From an uncultured Lentisphaerota bacterium (GTDB lineage Bacteria; Verrucomicrobiota; Lentisphaeria; Victivallales; UBA1829), in the NCBI GenBank assembly GCA_900320095.1, contig ONQZ01000026.1, forward strand, positions 1-33,271: DNA of 33,271 nucleotides, given 5' to 3'. A program made the position numbers and the translations under genes. The notes below the pieces were generated by a model that was not told the DNA's origin, ran no database searches, and was given only the letters and a program-made list of their open reading frames with translations. Shown in pieces: positions 20,853 to 30,209 of the stretch; position 1 is the stretch's first letter; the number at the start of each line of letters is the position of its first letter.

Positions 20853-21836
20853 ATGTTCACGATCTTCCGCCTTTCCATGAACGCCTGCCGGGAGTGCCTG
20901 CGCGAACCGGTGTACTACCTGATGCTGCTGGCGGCGCTGATCATGATCGGGCTGTTCCCGTACTTCTCGATGTTCGTATTCCGCCAGCAGATCCGCCTGG
21001 TCTGCGACAGCTCCATGGCGACGACCATGCTGTTCGGGCTGTTCGCCGCGGTCCTCTGCTCGGCGCGCACGATCAGCCGCGAGATGAAGAACGGCACGGT
21101 CCTGCTTCTGATGTCGAAACCGGTGTCGCGCTTCGCCTTCGTGATCTCGAAGGTCTGCGGCATCCTGGTCTCGCTCACCATCTTCGTGCTCGTCTGTAAC
21201 GCCGCCACATGGCTTTCCGTCCTGATCGCCATTGACCAGTTCCGCCTGAGCAAGCCGCTCGTCTGGTGCTATTTCGGCGCGATCTGCGCGGCCGCGCTGT
21301 TCGGCGGCGTCCGCAACTTCATCGGGCAGAAATCCTTCTCGTCGAACGCCGTCGCGGCCATGACCGTACTGTACCCGGTGATCGCCGTGGTCTCGCATAT
21401 CGTCCGCATGAAGACGCTGTCCGACTATCAGCTGACGGACACGGAGACCTTTATGGCGGCGCGCGTTCTGGTCCCGGCACTGTGCATGCTGTTCTTCGCC
21501 GTCTGGATCATGGGCGTGATCAGCTCGGCGCTGGCGACCCGGACGGAGATCGTGGGGAACCTCATGGTGTGTCTGCTGCTTTTCCTGATCGGAATGATCC
21601 TGCACTATTTCGCGGCGCGGGTGTTCGGCACGGGCTCCGTGAGCGCCCTGCTCTGCACCTCGCTGGTGCCGAACTGGCAGCTCTTCTGGATGGCCGACGC
21701 GCTGTCGAACCGCGTGATCATCCCCGCCTCGTATTTCGTCTGGACCGCGGTCTACTCCGTCCTGTACTGCGCCGCATGGATCGGCTGGGCGTTCTTCCTG
21801 TTCCAGGACAGCGAACTCGCCCGCGACACGCGCTGA
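20853..21836 (+). CDS. ABC-2-type permease
   Basis: Encodes 327 aa, very hydrophobic, with about six or seven membrane segments. The pattern is that of ABC-2/NosY/GldF permeases: a first segment after a short amphipathic start, the cytoplasmic loop ARTISREMKNGTVLLLMSKPVSRFAF (the E-x-x-x-G-T-x-x-x-L-x-x-P coupling motif that contacts the ATPase), then paired membrane helices. The periplasmic loop near residues 185-200 is short. It is embedded in an operon with an ATPase and a permease-GldG fusion, so the complex probably has two different membrane subunits. The substrate is unknown. Confidence 0.85.
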   Translation: MFTIFRLSMNACRECLREPVYYLMLLAALIMIGLFPYFSMFVFRQQIRLVCDSSMATTMLFGLFAAVLCSARTISREMKNGTVLLLMSKPVSRFAFVISKVCGILVSLTIFVLVCNAATWLSVLIAIDQFRLSKPLVWCYFGAICAAALFGGVRNFIGQKSFSSNAVAAMTVLYPVIAVVSHIVRMKTLSDYQLTDTETFMAARVLVPALCMLFFAVWIMGVISSALATRTEIVGNLMVCLLLFLIGMILHYFAARVFGTGSVSALLCTSLVPNWQLFWMADALSNRVIIPASYFVWTAVYSVLYCAAWIGWAFFLFQDSELARDTR

Positions 21837-21862
21837 CCCCGAAAACGGAGCACCCCCCCGGC

Positions 21863-22594
21863 ATGATGATCGAAGCGGAACACCTTTTCAAGCGCTACGG
21901 CACGCGGCTCGTGGTCGACGACCTCTCGCTGCTCGTGAACGTCGGCGACGTGCTGGGATTCATCGGGCCGAACGGCGCGGGCAAGACCACGACCATGAAG
22001 ATGATCAGCGGCGTCATGCCGCCCTACGCGGGAAAGGTCCGCATCGACGGCATCGACATCGAGGCGGAACCGCGCCTCGCGAAAGCCCGCATCGGATTCC
22101 TGCCCGAAAACGCCCCGCTCCACATGACCATGACCGTCCGCGCATTCCTCGCCTACACGGGCCGTCTGCACGGGTTCTCCGGGCGCGAACTCGCCCGCCG
22201 CGTGGACCGCGCCATCGAACGCTGCGCGCTGAAGGAGGTCGCCGGGCAGGAGATCGAATCCCTGTCGAAGGGCTACAAACGGCGCGTCTGTTTGGCGCAG
22301 TCCATCCTGCACGACCCGAAGGCGCTCATCATGGACGAGCCGACCGACGGGCTCGATCCGAACCAGAAACGCCAGATCCGCGAGCTGATCCTCTCGCTCA
22401 AAGAGGAGACCGCCGTCATCATCTCCACGCACATTCTGGAGGAGGTCGACGCCGTCTGCTCCCGCGTCTTCCTGCTCTGCAAAGGAAAAACATTATTCGA
22501 CGGCACGAAGGACGAATTCCGGTCGAAGGCCGACGCGCTTCACACCGACCTCGCCGGGCTCTTCGCCGCCATGACGGAAGGAGAACAGGCATGA
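21863..22594 (+). CDS. ABC transporter ATP-binding protein (GldA/CcmA-like)
   Basis: Encodes 243 aa from the ATG at 21863; the frame is open far upstream inside the permease gene, but homology begins with MIEAEHLFKRYG. Walker A GPNGAGKTT at 35-43, signature LSKGY at 134-138 (LSGGQ in the classic form, LSKGY common in the GldA/drug-exporter subgroup), Walker B ALIMDEP at 154-160 with the catalytic Glu, D-loop GLDP, and a switch His in STHILEE. It hydrolyses ATP on the cytoplasmic face to drive the adjoining ABC-2 permeases. Its stop overlaps the next start (ATGA), implying translational coupling and fixed stoichiometry. Confidence 0.95.
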   Translation: MMIEAEHLFKRYGTRLVVDDLSLLVNVGDVLGFIGPNGAGKTTTMKMISGVMPPYAGKVRIDGIDIEAEPRLAKARIGFLPENAPLHMTMTVRAFLAYTGRLHGFSGRELARRVDRAIERCALKEVAGQEIESLSKGYKRRVCLAQSILHDPKALIMDEPTDGLDPNQKRQIRELILSLKEETAVIISTHILEEVDAVCSRVFLLCKGKTLFDGTKDEFRSKADALHTDLAGLFAAMTEGEQA

Positions 22595-25206
22595 CCGCGT
22601 CCCTCCGCCGCATCTTCGCCGTCGCCTCGCGCGAGTTTTTCGCGAGCCTCGCCTCGCCCGCCGCGTGGGTCTTCCTCGTGATCTTCCTCGTGATGGCGAA
22701 CGTCTGCACGTTCGTCTTCAGCGACATCCTCGCGCTCGGCCAGGCGGAGCTCGGCCCGTTCTTCAACTGGATGCCGTGGCTGTTCATGTTCCTGATGCCC
22801 GCGCTCGGCATGCCGCTCTGGGCGGAGGAACGCCGCGTCGGCACGTTCGAGCTGACCTTGTCCTACCCGATCTCGCTCTGGGAGCTCGTCTTCGGCAAAT
22901 ACCTCGCCGGCATGGCGCTCGTCGCGACGGCGCTCGCCCTGACCCTGCCGGTCCCGGTGACCATCGCAATCCTCGGTCAGCCGGACGTCGGCGCGATCGT
23001 CTGCGGCTACGCCGGGGCGCTGCTCGTCGGGTCGGCGTTTCTCGCCGTTTCGAGTTTCTGCTCCGCGCTTTCGAAAAGCCAGACCGCCAGCTTCCTCCTC
23101 GCACTCCTGCTGTGCGCGCTGCTGATGTTCACCGGCTGGGACCGTGTGACCGGGCTGCTGTACCAGTGGCTCCCGGAAAGCGTCTGCCGCCTCGTCTCCT
23201 ACTGTACGGTCGTGCCGCATTACCAGGCGTTCCAGCGCGGCCTCTTCGACACCTCCGAACTCACCTACAGCATCCTGATTACCCTGCTCTTCCTGTATTT
23301 CGCGCGGACCGTGCTGGCCTATGCGGCATCGGGCGGCGGCGGGCTCTTCCTCCCCGGCGCGCTCCGCGACCGCTACACGTGGAAGAACGTCCTGTCCATG
23401 GTGCTGTCGTTCGTGATCGCCGTCTACGTCTTCATCTGCCTCGCGCTTACTGCCGAGGCGTTCCGCATCCGCATCGACTGCACCGCCGACCGGGCGTATT
23501 CGCTCTCGCCGGAGGCGCGTTCGCTGGCGCGTTCGCTGGAACGACACGTGACCGTGCGCCTGTACGTCTCGCCGCCGGGCGCGGACACGCCGAAAGACTT
23601 GCTGGGCTACGCCGAACGCGTGAAATGGCTTCTGCGCGAGTTCAGCAAGGAGGCGGGCGGCAAGGTCACGCTCGAGATCATCACGCCCGGCCCGGACACC
23701 CGCGAGGAAGAGGCCGCCATCATCGAAGGGCTTCAGCCCGCGAAGAACGCCGGCGGCGACCGATTCTTCCTCGGCATGACCGTTTCCTCCGGTCAGCTCT
23801 GCCTCGCCGCGCCGTTCCTCTCCCCGAAAAATGAATCCATGCTCGAATACGAGCTCCTGCGGCGCGTGATGCACGCGCAGAACCCGAAACGCCCCGTGGT
23901 CGGCGTGATGAGCCCGTTCCCCGTGCTCGGACGCGCTCCGTCGCCCCAGACCGGGAGCTCCGGCGCGGCGGCATGGTATCTCTTCACCGAGCTGAACAAG
24001 GACTACACGCTGACGGAGCTGCCGACGGACCTGAAGGAGATCCCGGACGGGCTGGACGCCCTGCTGGTGGTGCATCCGCACGAGTTCGACCGGCGCACAC
24101 TCGAAGCGATCGACGATTATCTGGTGAGGGGCGGTCGCATGGCGGTGTTCGTGGACCCGATGTCCGCCTACGCGCTCGCCTCGGCGCAGAAGGACTATAC
24201 CTATGTGAACATGACCGACTCCACACTGGAGCCGCTCCTCACGAAATGGGGCGTGGCGTATTCTCCCTCGCGTCTCGCCGCCGACATGAATTTCAAGTAC
24301 GACCAGCTGGACCGCAACGGCGTCCGGCGGACGATCCCGACCGCGCTCCTCATCAACGAGGCGGGCATCGACCGGGGCAATCCGGTCACGGGCGGCCTGA
24401 CCTCGCTCCGCATGAACTACGCCGGGTTCTTCGACCTGCGGAATCCCCCGAAATCGCTGACGTTCGAGCCGCTGGTCTACACGACCGATTACTCCATGCC
24501 CGCGGACGTGGCGGACCAGCCGGAAAAGATCCTGGCGGACTTCGCCGCGCCGGGGAAGCATTCCGGCGACAAGCTCGATCTCCTCATGCACATCACCGGG
24601 CAGTTCCCGAGCGCGTACGACCCGGAGAAAACCGGCGGCAGGCCCGGCGAGGTCTACCTCTTCGGCGACGCCGACATGCTGTTCCACGACGCCTGCGTGG
24701 CGCAGGCGAAGGACGAGTTCGGGCAGACCATCGTGGTCCGCAGCAACGACAACATCACGCTCATGGAGAACGTGGTGGAATCCCTCTGCGGCGGCGGCCG
24801 GCTCTCCTCGCTCCGCAGCCGCGTCCCCATGTCCCGTCCGCTCACGCGCATCAACGAGAGCCAGATGCGTGCCGACCTCGCCTTCAAGGACCGCATCCTC
24901 GCGCTCGCCGAGGAGTCCATGCGGCTGGAAGACCGCGTGGAGTCCATCCGCAAACAGCTGATCGTGAGCGGCGGCGCGGCGCGCCTGACGCAGGACCAGC
25001 GCGACCTGCTGAACACGTATGAACAGAAGGACGCCGCGCTCAAACGCGAAATCCGCGAAATCCGCCTTCAGCTGAGGCAGGACCTCGACCGCATCAACAA
25101 CACGGTCCGCCTCATCAACATCGTCCTGATCCCCGCGTTCGTCATCCTCTGCGGCATCGTCTGGAGCATCGCCCGCAAACTCAAATGGAAACGGCACATC
25201 TCATGA
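22591..25206 (+). CDS. ABC-2 permease fused to GldG-like auxiliary domain
   Basis: Encodes 871 aa. Residues 1-250 are an ABC-2 permease with about six membrane helices and the coupling loop AEERRVGTFELTLSYPIS. After a further membrane helix (near 270-290) comes a long extracytoplasmic GldG / ABC_transp_aux region: ADRAYSLSPEARSLARSLER, strand-rich segments, then VGVMSPFPVLG and LVVHPHEFDRRTLEAIDDYLVRGGRMAVFVDP, typical of GldG. Residues about 750-835 form a coiled coil, and a C-terminal membrane helix (INIVLIPAFVILCGIVWSIA) ends with basic residues. GldF and GldG are separate proteins in Bacteroidota gliding systems; here they are one chain. ATGA overlaps link it to the ATPase before and the DUF4340 gene after. 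Confidence 0.88.
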   Translation: MTASLRRIFAVASREFFASLASPAAWVFLVIFLVMANVCTFVFSDILALGQAELGPFFNWMPWLFMFLMPALGMPLWAEERRVGTFELTLSYPISLWELVFGKYLAGMALVATALALTLPVPVTIAILGQPDVGAIVCGYAGALLVGSAFLAVSSFCSALSKSQTASFLLALLLCALLMFTGWDRVTGLLYQWLPESVCRLVSYCTVVPHYQAFQRGLFDTSELTYSILITLLFLYFARTVLAYAASGGGGLFLPGALRDRYTWKNVLSMVLSFVIAVYVFICLALTAEAFRIRIDCTADRAYSLSPEARSLARSLERHVTVRLYVSPPGADTPKDLLGYAERVKWLLREFSKEAGGKVTLEIITPGPDTREEEAAIIEGLQPAKNAGGDRFFLGMTVSSGQLCLAAPFLSPKNESMLEYELLRRVMHAQNPKRPVVGVMSPFPVLGRAPSPQTGSSGAAAWYLFTELNKDYTLTELPTDLKEIPDGLDALLVVHPHEFDRRTLEAIDDYLVRGGRMAVFVDPMSAYALASAQKDYTYVNMTDSTLEPLLTKWGVAYSPSRLAADMNFKYDQLDRNGVRRTIPTALLINEAGIDRGNPVTGGLTSLRMNYAGFFDLRNPPKSLTFEPLVYTTDYSMPADVADQPEKILADFAAPGKHSGDKLDLLMHITGQFPSAYDPEKTGGRPGEVYLFGDADMLFHDACVAQAKDEFGQTIVVRSNDNITLMENVVESLCGGGRLSSLRSRVPMSRPLTRINESQMRADLAFKDRILALAEESMRLEDRVESIRKQLIVSGGAARLTQDQRDLLNTYEQKDAALKREIREIRLQLRQDLDRINNTVRLINIVLIPAFVILCGIVWSIARKLKWKRHIS

Positions 25207-26420
25207 AAAAGCGCAGAGTCCTCATCATCCTGTTCCTCGCGGCCGTCACGGCGCTCGCCGTGGTGTCCGAACTGCGTCTTCGCCGCGAATCCGCCTCGAA
25301 CGCCGCCTCCGCGCGCCTCGCCCTGCCGGAATTCCGTCCGGAGGACGTCCGCTCGCTCGAGATCACCTGGCGCACGCAGAAGAGCACGCTCGACTTCGTG
25401 CAGGACGGAGGATACTGGGCGGTGAAGGAACGCGCCGGGGCGCAGGCGGCGTCCGCGCAGGTCGCCGACCTGCTAGAGGGCCTCGCGAAAGCCGCGCCGC
25501 TGAAGGAACTGGAGATCTCCGGCATGAACGACCTGAAGGACCTGAACCTGGTCTCGCCGGAGGAGATCGCCGCGCCGGGCGCGGAATCCGGCCTGAAGAA
25601 TTCCGAGGGCATTCTCGCCGTCCTCCGCGACGCAAACGGCGCCGAACTGCTCCGCATCATGTTCGGACGCGGCCACACGCGCCTCGCCGCCGACCGCATC
25701 GGCAACCTCGCCGTGCAGGGCTACGACGGGCGTTACATCCGCGTGTGGTACCCCGACAAATCCAGCCGCGTCTTCCTCATTTCGCGCGTCTTCGAGAAAT
25801 GCGTGCCGAATCCGCGCCAGTGGATCGAGCCGCTGTTCCTCTCCAAGCCTGAGAATCCGGTGTACGCGCGCTTCCAGCGCAAACGCCCCGGCGCGGAGAC
25901 CGCCTCGGTCGTCTGGTTCGTGAACTCGGGCAAAGACAACTTCGAGCTGCTCGTCCCCACGGGCGAGCTCGACATGGAGGCGTTCTCGCAGAAATATGCG
26001 GCGCTCGCCACGCCGTTCTCCGTCGACCTCGTGCACAATCCGCCGAAGGACCTGCAGTTCAACGACGCGTTCCAGACGGTCATGGGCGACGGATTCGCGT
26101 ATCTGCTGGAATTCGCAAAAGTCGAGGTCGATACGCCCGCCGAAAATCCCGACGCCGACGTCTACGCCGGACGCATGACCGTCTCGTTCGCCCCCGAAAA
26201 CGTGCACCGTCTCATCGGCGAGCCCGACGACGCGTTCGAGCACCGCAAGAAAAAGCTCGCGTCGCGCGCCGAATACGAAAAACGCACCGCGAACGGACGC
26301 GTCTTCCTGCTGAAGACCGGGCTGCTGGAGCTTCTGGCGCAGCCGCCCGTCAGGACATTGAGGACCGCCCCGCGCACCTCGTCCGAATCATCCCCTTCCG
26401 ACGCGAAAAAGGAGGAATAA
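25203..26420 (+). CDS. DUF4340 domain-containing protein
   Basis: Encodes 405 aa from the ATG at 25203, which overlaps the previous stop; an in-frame ATG 18 bases upstream is less likely. One N-terminal membrane anchor (VLIILFLAAVTALAVVSEL) is followed by an extracytoplasmic domain. The order of short strands W-R-T-Q-K-S-T-L-D-F, GYWAVKERAG, helix VADLLEGLAKA, GHTRLAADRIGNLAVQGYDGRYIRVW is the DUF4340 pattern, a family regularly next to GldA/GldF/GldG-type ABC genes. Its role is undefined; membership in the complex is inferred from this association. The C-terminal 30 residues are low-complexity and polar. Confidence 0.85.
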   Translation: MKKRRVLIILFLAAVTALAVVSELRLRRESASNAASARLALPEFRPEDVRSLEITWRTQKSTLDFVQDGGYWAVKERAGAQAASAQVADLLEGLAKAAPLKELEISGMNDLKDLNLVSPEEIAAPGAESGLKNSEGILAVLRDANGAELLRIMFGRGHTRLAADRIGNLAVQGYDGRYIRVWYPDKSSRVFLISRVFEKCVPNPRQWIEPLFLSKPENPVYARFQRKRPGAETASVVWFVNSGKDNFELLVPTGELDMEAFSQKYAALATPFSVDLVHNPPKDLQFNDAFQTVMGDGFAYLLEFAKVEVDTPAENPDADVYAGRMTVSFAPENVHRLIGEPDDAFEHRKKKLASRAEYEKRTANGRVFLLKTGLLELLAQPPVRTLRTAPRTSSESSPSDAKKEE

Positions 26421-26424
26421 CAAC

Positions 26425-27951
26425 ATGCCGAAATCCCTGCTCCAGTCTTTCCTCGCCGCCTGCGCCCTCCTCGTTTCCGTTTCCGTCATGGCGCAGACCG
26501 TCACGGACGTCCCGCTTTCCGACGCCGACGTCAAGATCAAATCCTCCGCGCAGAACGCCGCGCAGAAAGCGGCGCAGAAGACCGCGCAGTCCGCGGCATC
26601 CGATGCGGCGAAGAAGCTCCCGACCACCGAGGAGATCGCCGCCGAGCGCGCCCGCCTCGAACGCATGCGCGCCGCGCTGGCCGCCGAACGCGCCGCGCTG
26701 GAGCAGTACAAGGCCGACCTCGTCAAACGTCAGCAGGAAGCCGCCGCGGCCGAGGCAAAGGCGAAAGCCGACGCCGAAGCGAAAGCCAAGATCGAGAAAG
26801 CCATCGCGGAAAAGGCCGTCGGGTCCGCCGGATCCGTTCCGCCGCCCGCCAAGGACGACCCCGTTTCGATAAAAAACATGTCTCCGGAGGAGCTTCAGCG
26901 GCAACGCCAGCTGGCGATCGCACGCGCGAAGGCGATCGAAAAGGCGGTCGCCGCGCAGAAGGCCGCCGACGCGAAGAAGAAGGCCGCCGCGGCCGCTTCG
27001 ACGCCGCAGACGACCTCGCCGAAGGACAAGGACGTCGCGACCATGAAGCTCCGCAGGATCACGCAGAACAAGGTCCGCTACGTGCATCTGCGCGATGTCG
27101 CCGTCAACTACGGCCTCACGTTCGCCTACACGAAAAACAAGGCGAACAAGGTCTCCGGCGCGGTCATCTACGACAAGACGCGCAAGGCGGTCTTCTCCGC
27201 CACCTACCGCGACGGCATCGTCAACGGCGTCCAGGTCTATTTCCTCTACTCGATGCTCATCAAAAACAGCGAACCGTACATCTCCGAGGTCGATTTCCTG
27301 ACCTGCCTCGACCCGCTCCTGCGTTACAAGACCCCGGTCAAGCTCGGCATGAAGACCATCATGATCGACGCGGGACACGGCGGCTCCGACCCCGGCGCGA
27401 TCAACGGCGCGCACAAGGAGAAAGTCTACACGCTGCAGATCGCGAAACGCCTCCAGACCCAGCTCGAAAAACTCGGGTTCCGCGTGATCATGACGCGCAC
27501 CGGGGACACCTATCCCACGCTTCAGGAACGCGCCGCGCTGTGCAAGAAGTACAAGCCCGACCTCTTCATCTCCATCCACTGCAATTCCTCCACGAACAAG
27601 ACCCCCGCCGGGATCGAGACCTACCGCGCGGTCCCCGTCGGCGGCACCGAGACGAAGGGCTCCAAGGTCAAGACCGAAAAGCAGTCCGCGAACGAGTTCG
27701 ACGCCAACAACTCGCGCCTCGCCTACGAGATCCAGAAGGGCATGCTCGCGGCGACCGGAGGGACCGACCGCGGCACACGTCACCAGGCGATCTACGTGAC
27801 CGGAAACGCGACCTGCCCGGCGGTCCTGGTCGAAGTCGGCTATCTCTCCAACGAGGCCGAAGTCAAGAAGATCGCCTCGCCGGACTACCAGAACAAGATC
27901 GTCTCCGGCATTCTCGCCGGACTCGCCGGGTACGGCTCCTTCCTCCGCTGA
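26425..27951 (+). CDS. Periplasmic N-acetylmuramoyl-L-alanine amidase (Amidase_3) with coiled coil
   Basis: Encodes 508 aa; AGGAGG nine bases upstream. Signal peptide to about residue 23 (LLVSVSVMA, then Gln). Residues about 40-200 are an Ala/Lys/Glu/Gln-rich coiled coil. Residues about 205-300 resemble the small beta domain that precedes amidases (copper-amine-oxidase-N/AMIN-like role, tentative). The catalytic zinc amidase follows: IDAGHGGSDPGA (H318), KEK (E332), SIHCNSS (H385) and VEVGYLSNEAE (catalytic E470), all present. The enzyme cuts the bond between N-acetylmuramic acid and the stem peptide. Last gene of the ABC operon, 4 bases after DUF4340, which suggests that its activity is tied to the ABC complex. 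Confidence 0.93.
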   Translation: MPKSLLQSFLAACALLVSVSVMAQTVTDVPLSDADVKIKSSAQNAAQKAAQKTAQSAASDAAKKLPTTEEIAAERARLERMRAALAAERAALEQYKADLVKRQQEAAAAEAKAKADAEAKAKIEKAIAEKAVGSAGSVPPPAKDDPVSIKNMSPEELQRQRQLAIARAKAIEKAVAAQKAADAKKKAAAAASTPQTTSPKDKDVATMKLRRITQNKVRYVHLRDVAVNYGLTFAYTKNKANKVSGAVIYDKTRKAVFSATYRDGIVNGVQVYFLYSMLIKNSEPYISEVDFLTCLDPLLRYKTPVKLGMKTIMIDAGHGGSDPGAINGAHKEKVYTLQIAKRLQTQLEKLGFRVIMTRTGDTYPTLQERAALCKKYKPDLFISIHCNSSTNKTPAGIETYRAVPVGGTETKGSKVKTEKQSANEFDANNSRLAYEIQKGMLAATGGTDRGTRHQAIYVTGNATCPAVLVEVGYLSNEAEVKKIASPDYQNKIVSGILAGLAGYGSFLR

Positions 27952-27973
27952 AGTTTCAAAGCGAAGCATCAAT

Positions 27974-28792
27974 ATGCTCTTCATTCAATGCCTGACGGAT
28001 ACGGACGCCGAACCGGGATTCGTGCCGGAATTCGGATTGTCGCTGCTGATTCAGACGGACGGACATACAATCCTGTTCGACACCGGCGCGGGCGCATCTC
28101 TCCTGCCGAACGCCGCCCGGGCGGGGATCGACCTGAACGCCGTCACGGCTCTGATCCTCTCGCACGGGCACTACGACCACACCGGAGGGCTCGCAGGACT
28201 CTCGGACCTGACGTGGCGGATCCCCGTGTTTGCCGGACGAAACGTCACCGCGCCGTGCTGGAGTCTGCATGATGACGGCACGAAACACCGGATCACGATG
28301 CCGCGGGCCTCACAGGATATTTTTGCTCAATGCAGCGTGCGTGTAATCAATTCGTTCCGGGAGATTGATCCCGGCGTCTTCCTGACCGGACCGATCCCGC
28401 GCGAATCGGGCGAGGACTGCGGCGGGCATTTCTTCTCGGATGAAGCCTGCACCATCCCGAATACCGTACCGGAGGAAACCGCGCTCCTGCTGCATCCCGG
28501 CGTGCTGGTCACGGGCTGCTGTCACGCCGGGATCGTCAACACGGTCGAAGCCTGCCGGAAAGCGCATCCCGAGATCCCGGTCCGGGTGATCGTCGGCGGG
28601 CTGCATCTCCGCCACGCGGACGAGGCGCGTCTGGCGAAGACGGCGGATTACCTCAACGGCCTCGGGCTCGAACGCATCATCCCGATGCACTGCACCGGAG
28701 CGGACGCCGTCCGGTATCTCCGGGATCAGTTGGAGTGCGAGGTGTGCGCGCTTCCGGCCGGACGCGCGATGCAGGTGGATATGAACCTGTAA
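27974..28792 (+). CDS. MBL-fold metallo-hydrolase, dihydropterin phosphate synthase-like
   Basis: Encodes 272 aa. The metallo-beta-lactamase motif LSHGHYDHTGG (H64, H66, D68, H69) is complete; TGCCHAGIVNT near residue 180 and IVGGLHL and MHCTG near the end are the further metal ligands and surroundings. This arrangement matches the subgroup annotated as 7,8-dihydropterin-6-yl-methyl-4-(beta-D-ribofuranosyl)aminobenzene 5'-phosphate synthase, but the true substrate in bacteria is usually unknown. No signal peptide, so it is cytoplasmic. It starts 22 bases after the amidase gene with a weak ribosome binding site, so it could be the operon tail. It converges on the next gene with only 7 bases between stops and no terminator. 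Confidence 0.85.
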   Translation: MLFIQCLTDTDAEPGFVPEFGLSLLIQTDGHTILFDTGAGASLLPNAARAGIDLNAVTALILSHGHYDHTGGLAGLSDLTWRIPVFAGRNVTAPCWSLHDDGTKHRITMPRASQDIFAQCSVRVINSFREIDPGVFLTGPIPRESGEDCGGHFFSDEACTIPNTVPEETALLLHPGVLVTGCCHAGIVNTVEACRKAHPEIPVRVIVGGLHLRHADEARLAKTADYLNGLGLERIIPMHCTGADAVRYLRDQLECEVCALPAGRAMQVDMNL

Positions 28793-28799
28793 AGGGAGT

Positions 28800-30164
28800 T
28801 CAGAACCCGAGGAGTTTCCCGATGCCGTTCAGCAGGACGGACAGGAAGCGGTCGAGGCCGCTGCCGAGGACTTCCTTCTCGTTTCGTCCGACCAGGTTCT
28901 GCGTGAGGAACGTGCCGCCGCAGAGCTTGTAGTCGAGGAGCGAGGTCATGCCGCGGAAATACGCCCAGAAGGTCTGCGTGCGGCAGAGGGAATACGCCGC
29001 GCCCGGCACGTAGCCGACGAGCACGCCGTCCTCGATCTTGTGGACCGCGGAGGATCCCGTCTCGATCCGCTGGACGTCGATGCCGCGTCCGCCGATGATG
29101 AAGATCGTGCCCGTGCCGTAGAACACGATATGGCGCAGGCGCATGGAAATGAGGTTGTGCAGTTTGAAGCTCCAGACCGTGCGGACCTCCACGTCGTCGG
29201 TCAGCCCGATCACGTGGCGCGGTGTCAGGACCAGACCCGGACCGCCGTTCAGCTCGATCTGCTGGATGTAGACCTCGTCGTCCCTCGGGGACGTGAGCTT
29301 GATCTGGCCGGGATTCTTCGCGCCCGGCTCGTTGCGGTACGCGAGCAGTTCCACGAGGTCGGCCGCGACGGACACGAGCGGCGCGCCCCAGCGCCACATG
29401 AACTTGGTCCGGCACGTCACGTCGCGCCGTTCCTTGCCCCAGTCGCCGCCCTGCGCCCGCAGGTAGAATTTCCGGCCTTCGGGGATCGTGAACGTGATGC
29501 TTCGCGCGGCGCGATGGAATACCGGTTCGCGCGCGCCGTCGTCCTTGACCTTGATGCGGATCGGCGGGCATTTTTCGACGAGCGCGGCGACGACGTAGTA
29601 CATGAAGACGAGCCACATGGGCGGCGTGAGCAGCACGAAGCAGATGGTGAAGAGCAAAATGCGCAGGCCGTTCGTGTTCCATTCGTTCGAGACGGATTCC
29701 GTGAGGGACTGCGTCACGCTTTCGAGCTGGAAGACCAGCAGCTGGCGGTTTTTGTCGAGCCGGTCAATGGTGTCCTTGTACCGCGCGATCGTGGATTCCA
29801 GCGTGTCGATCTGAAGCTCAAGACGTTTCTGTTCGGCTGTGAGGCGGGCGTACTCGGACCAGTGGTCGATCGGATGCCGCCACGGGCTGGGCAGAGCGTC
29901 GATCTGTTCCAGGCATTCCCTCCTCTGCCGGCGCCAGTGGTCAAGCATGGAGAGACGGCTTTCGAGCGATTCCTTCGTCTTCGCGATCTCCTCCTCGGCC
30001 GACCGGATGCCGGCGAGGAGCGCGTCGCGCTGTTCGGCAAGCCTCAGCGCGTTGTCCTTCGCGACGCGAATCCCGGGCGAAAGCAGGCACAGGATCACGG
30101 TGATCGCGGCGATCGTGAGGATGTTCCGCAGGATCCATGCGATGATTTTTCCGATGAGTGCCAT
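28800..30164 (-). CDS. Membrane coiled-coil protein with possible AIM24-like domain
   Basis: Encodes 454 aa. Membrane helix 1 at residues about 8-28 (IIAWILRNILTIAAITVILC), a charged coiled coil at about 35-160 (EQRDALLAGIRSAEEEIAKT onward), membrane helix 2 at about 168-192, then a beta-rich C-terminal domain to the end. The tail, with GTGTIFIIGGRGIDVQRIE, a later DGVLVGYVPGA and CGGTFLTQNLVG, resembles the Gly-rich strands of the AIM24 / TerD-neighbour beta domain, but the match is by eye and tentative. By topology both coiled-coil ends are at the inner membrane, with the coiled coil probably outside and the beta domain in the cytoplasm. It begins 45 bases after the pyruvyl transferase gene, so it may be the last gene of that transcript; no clear ribosome binding site. 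Confidence 0.7.
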   Translation of the reverse strand: MALIGKIIAWILRNILTIAAITVILCLLSPGIRVAKDNALRLAEQRDALLAGIRSAEEEIAKTKESLESRLSMLDHWRRQRRECLEQIDALPSPWRHPIDHWSEYARLTAEQKRLELQIDTLESTIARYKDTIDRLDKNRQLLVFQLESVTQSLTESVSNEWNTNGLRILLFTICFVLLTPPMWLVFMYYVVAALVEKCPPIRIKVKDDGAREPVFHRAARSITFTIPEGRKFYLRAQGGDWGKERRDVTCRTKFMWRWGAPLVSVAADLVELLAYRNEPGAKNPGQIKLTSPRDDEVYIQQIELNGGPGLVLTPRHVIGLTDDVEVRTVWSFKLHNLISMRLRHIVFYGTGTIFIIGGRGIDVQRIETGSSAVHKIEDGVLVGYVPGAAYSLCRTQTFWAYFRGMTSLLDYKLCGGTFLTQNLVGRNEKEVLGSGLDRFLSVLLNGIGKLLGF

Positions 30165-30209
30165 GACGTATCCGGGTTGAGGTGAGGACGGCGCGGGATG
30201 CCGGGAGAT

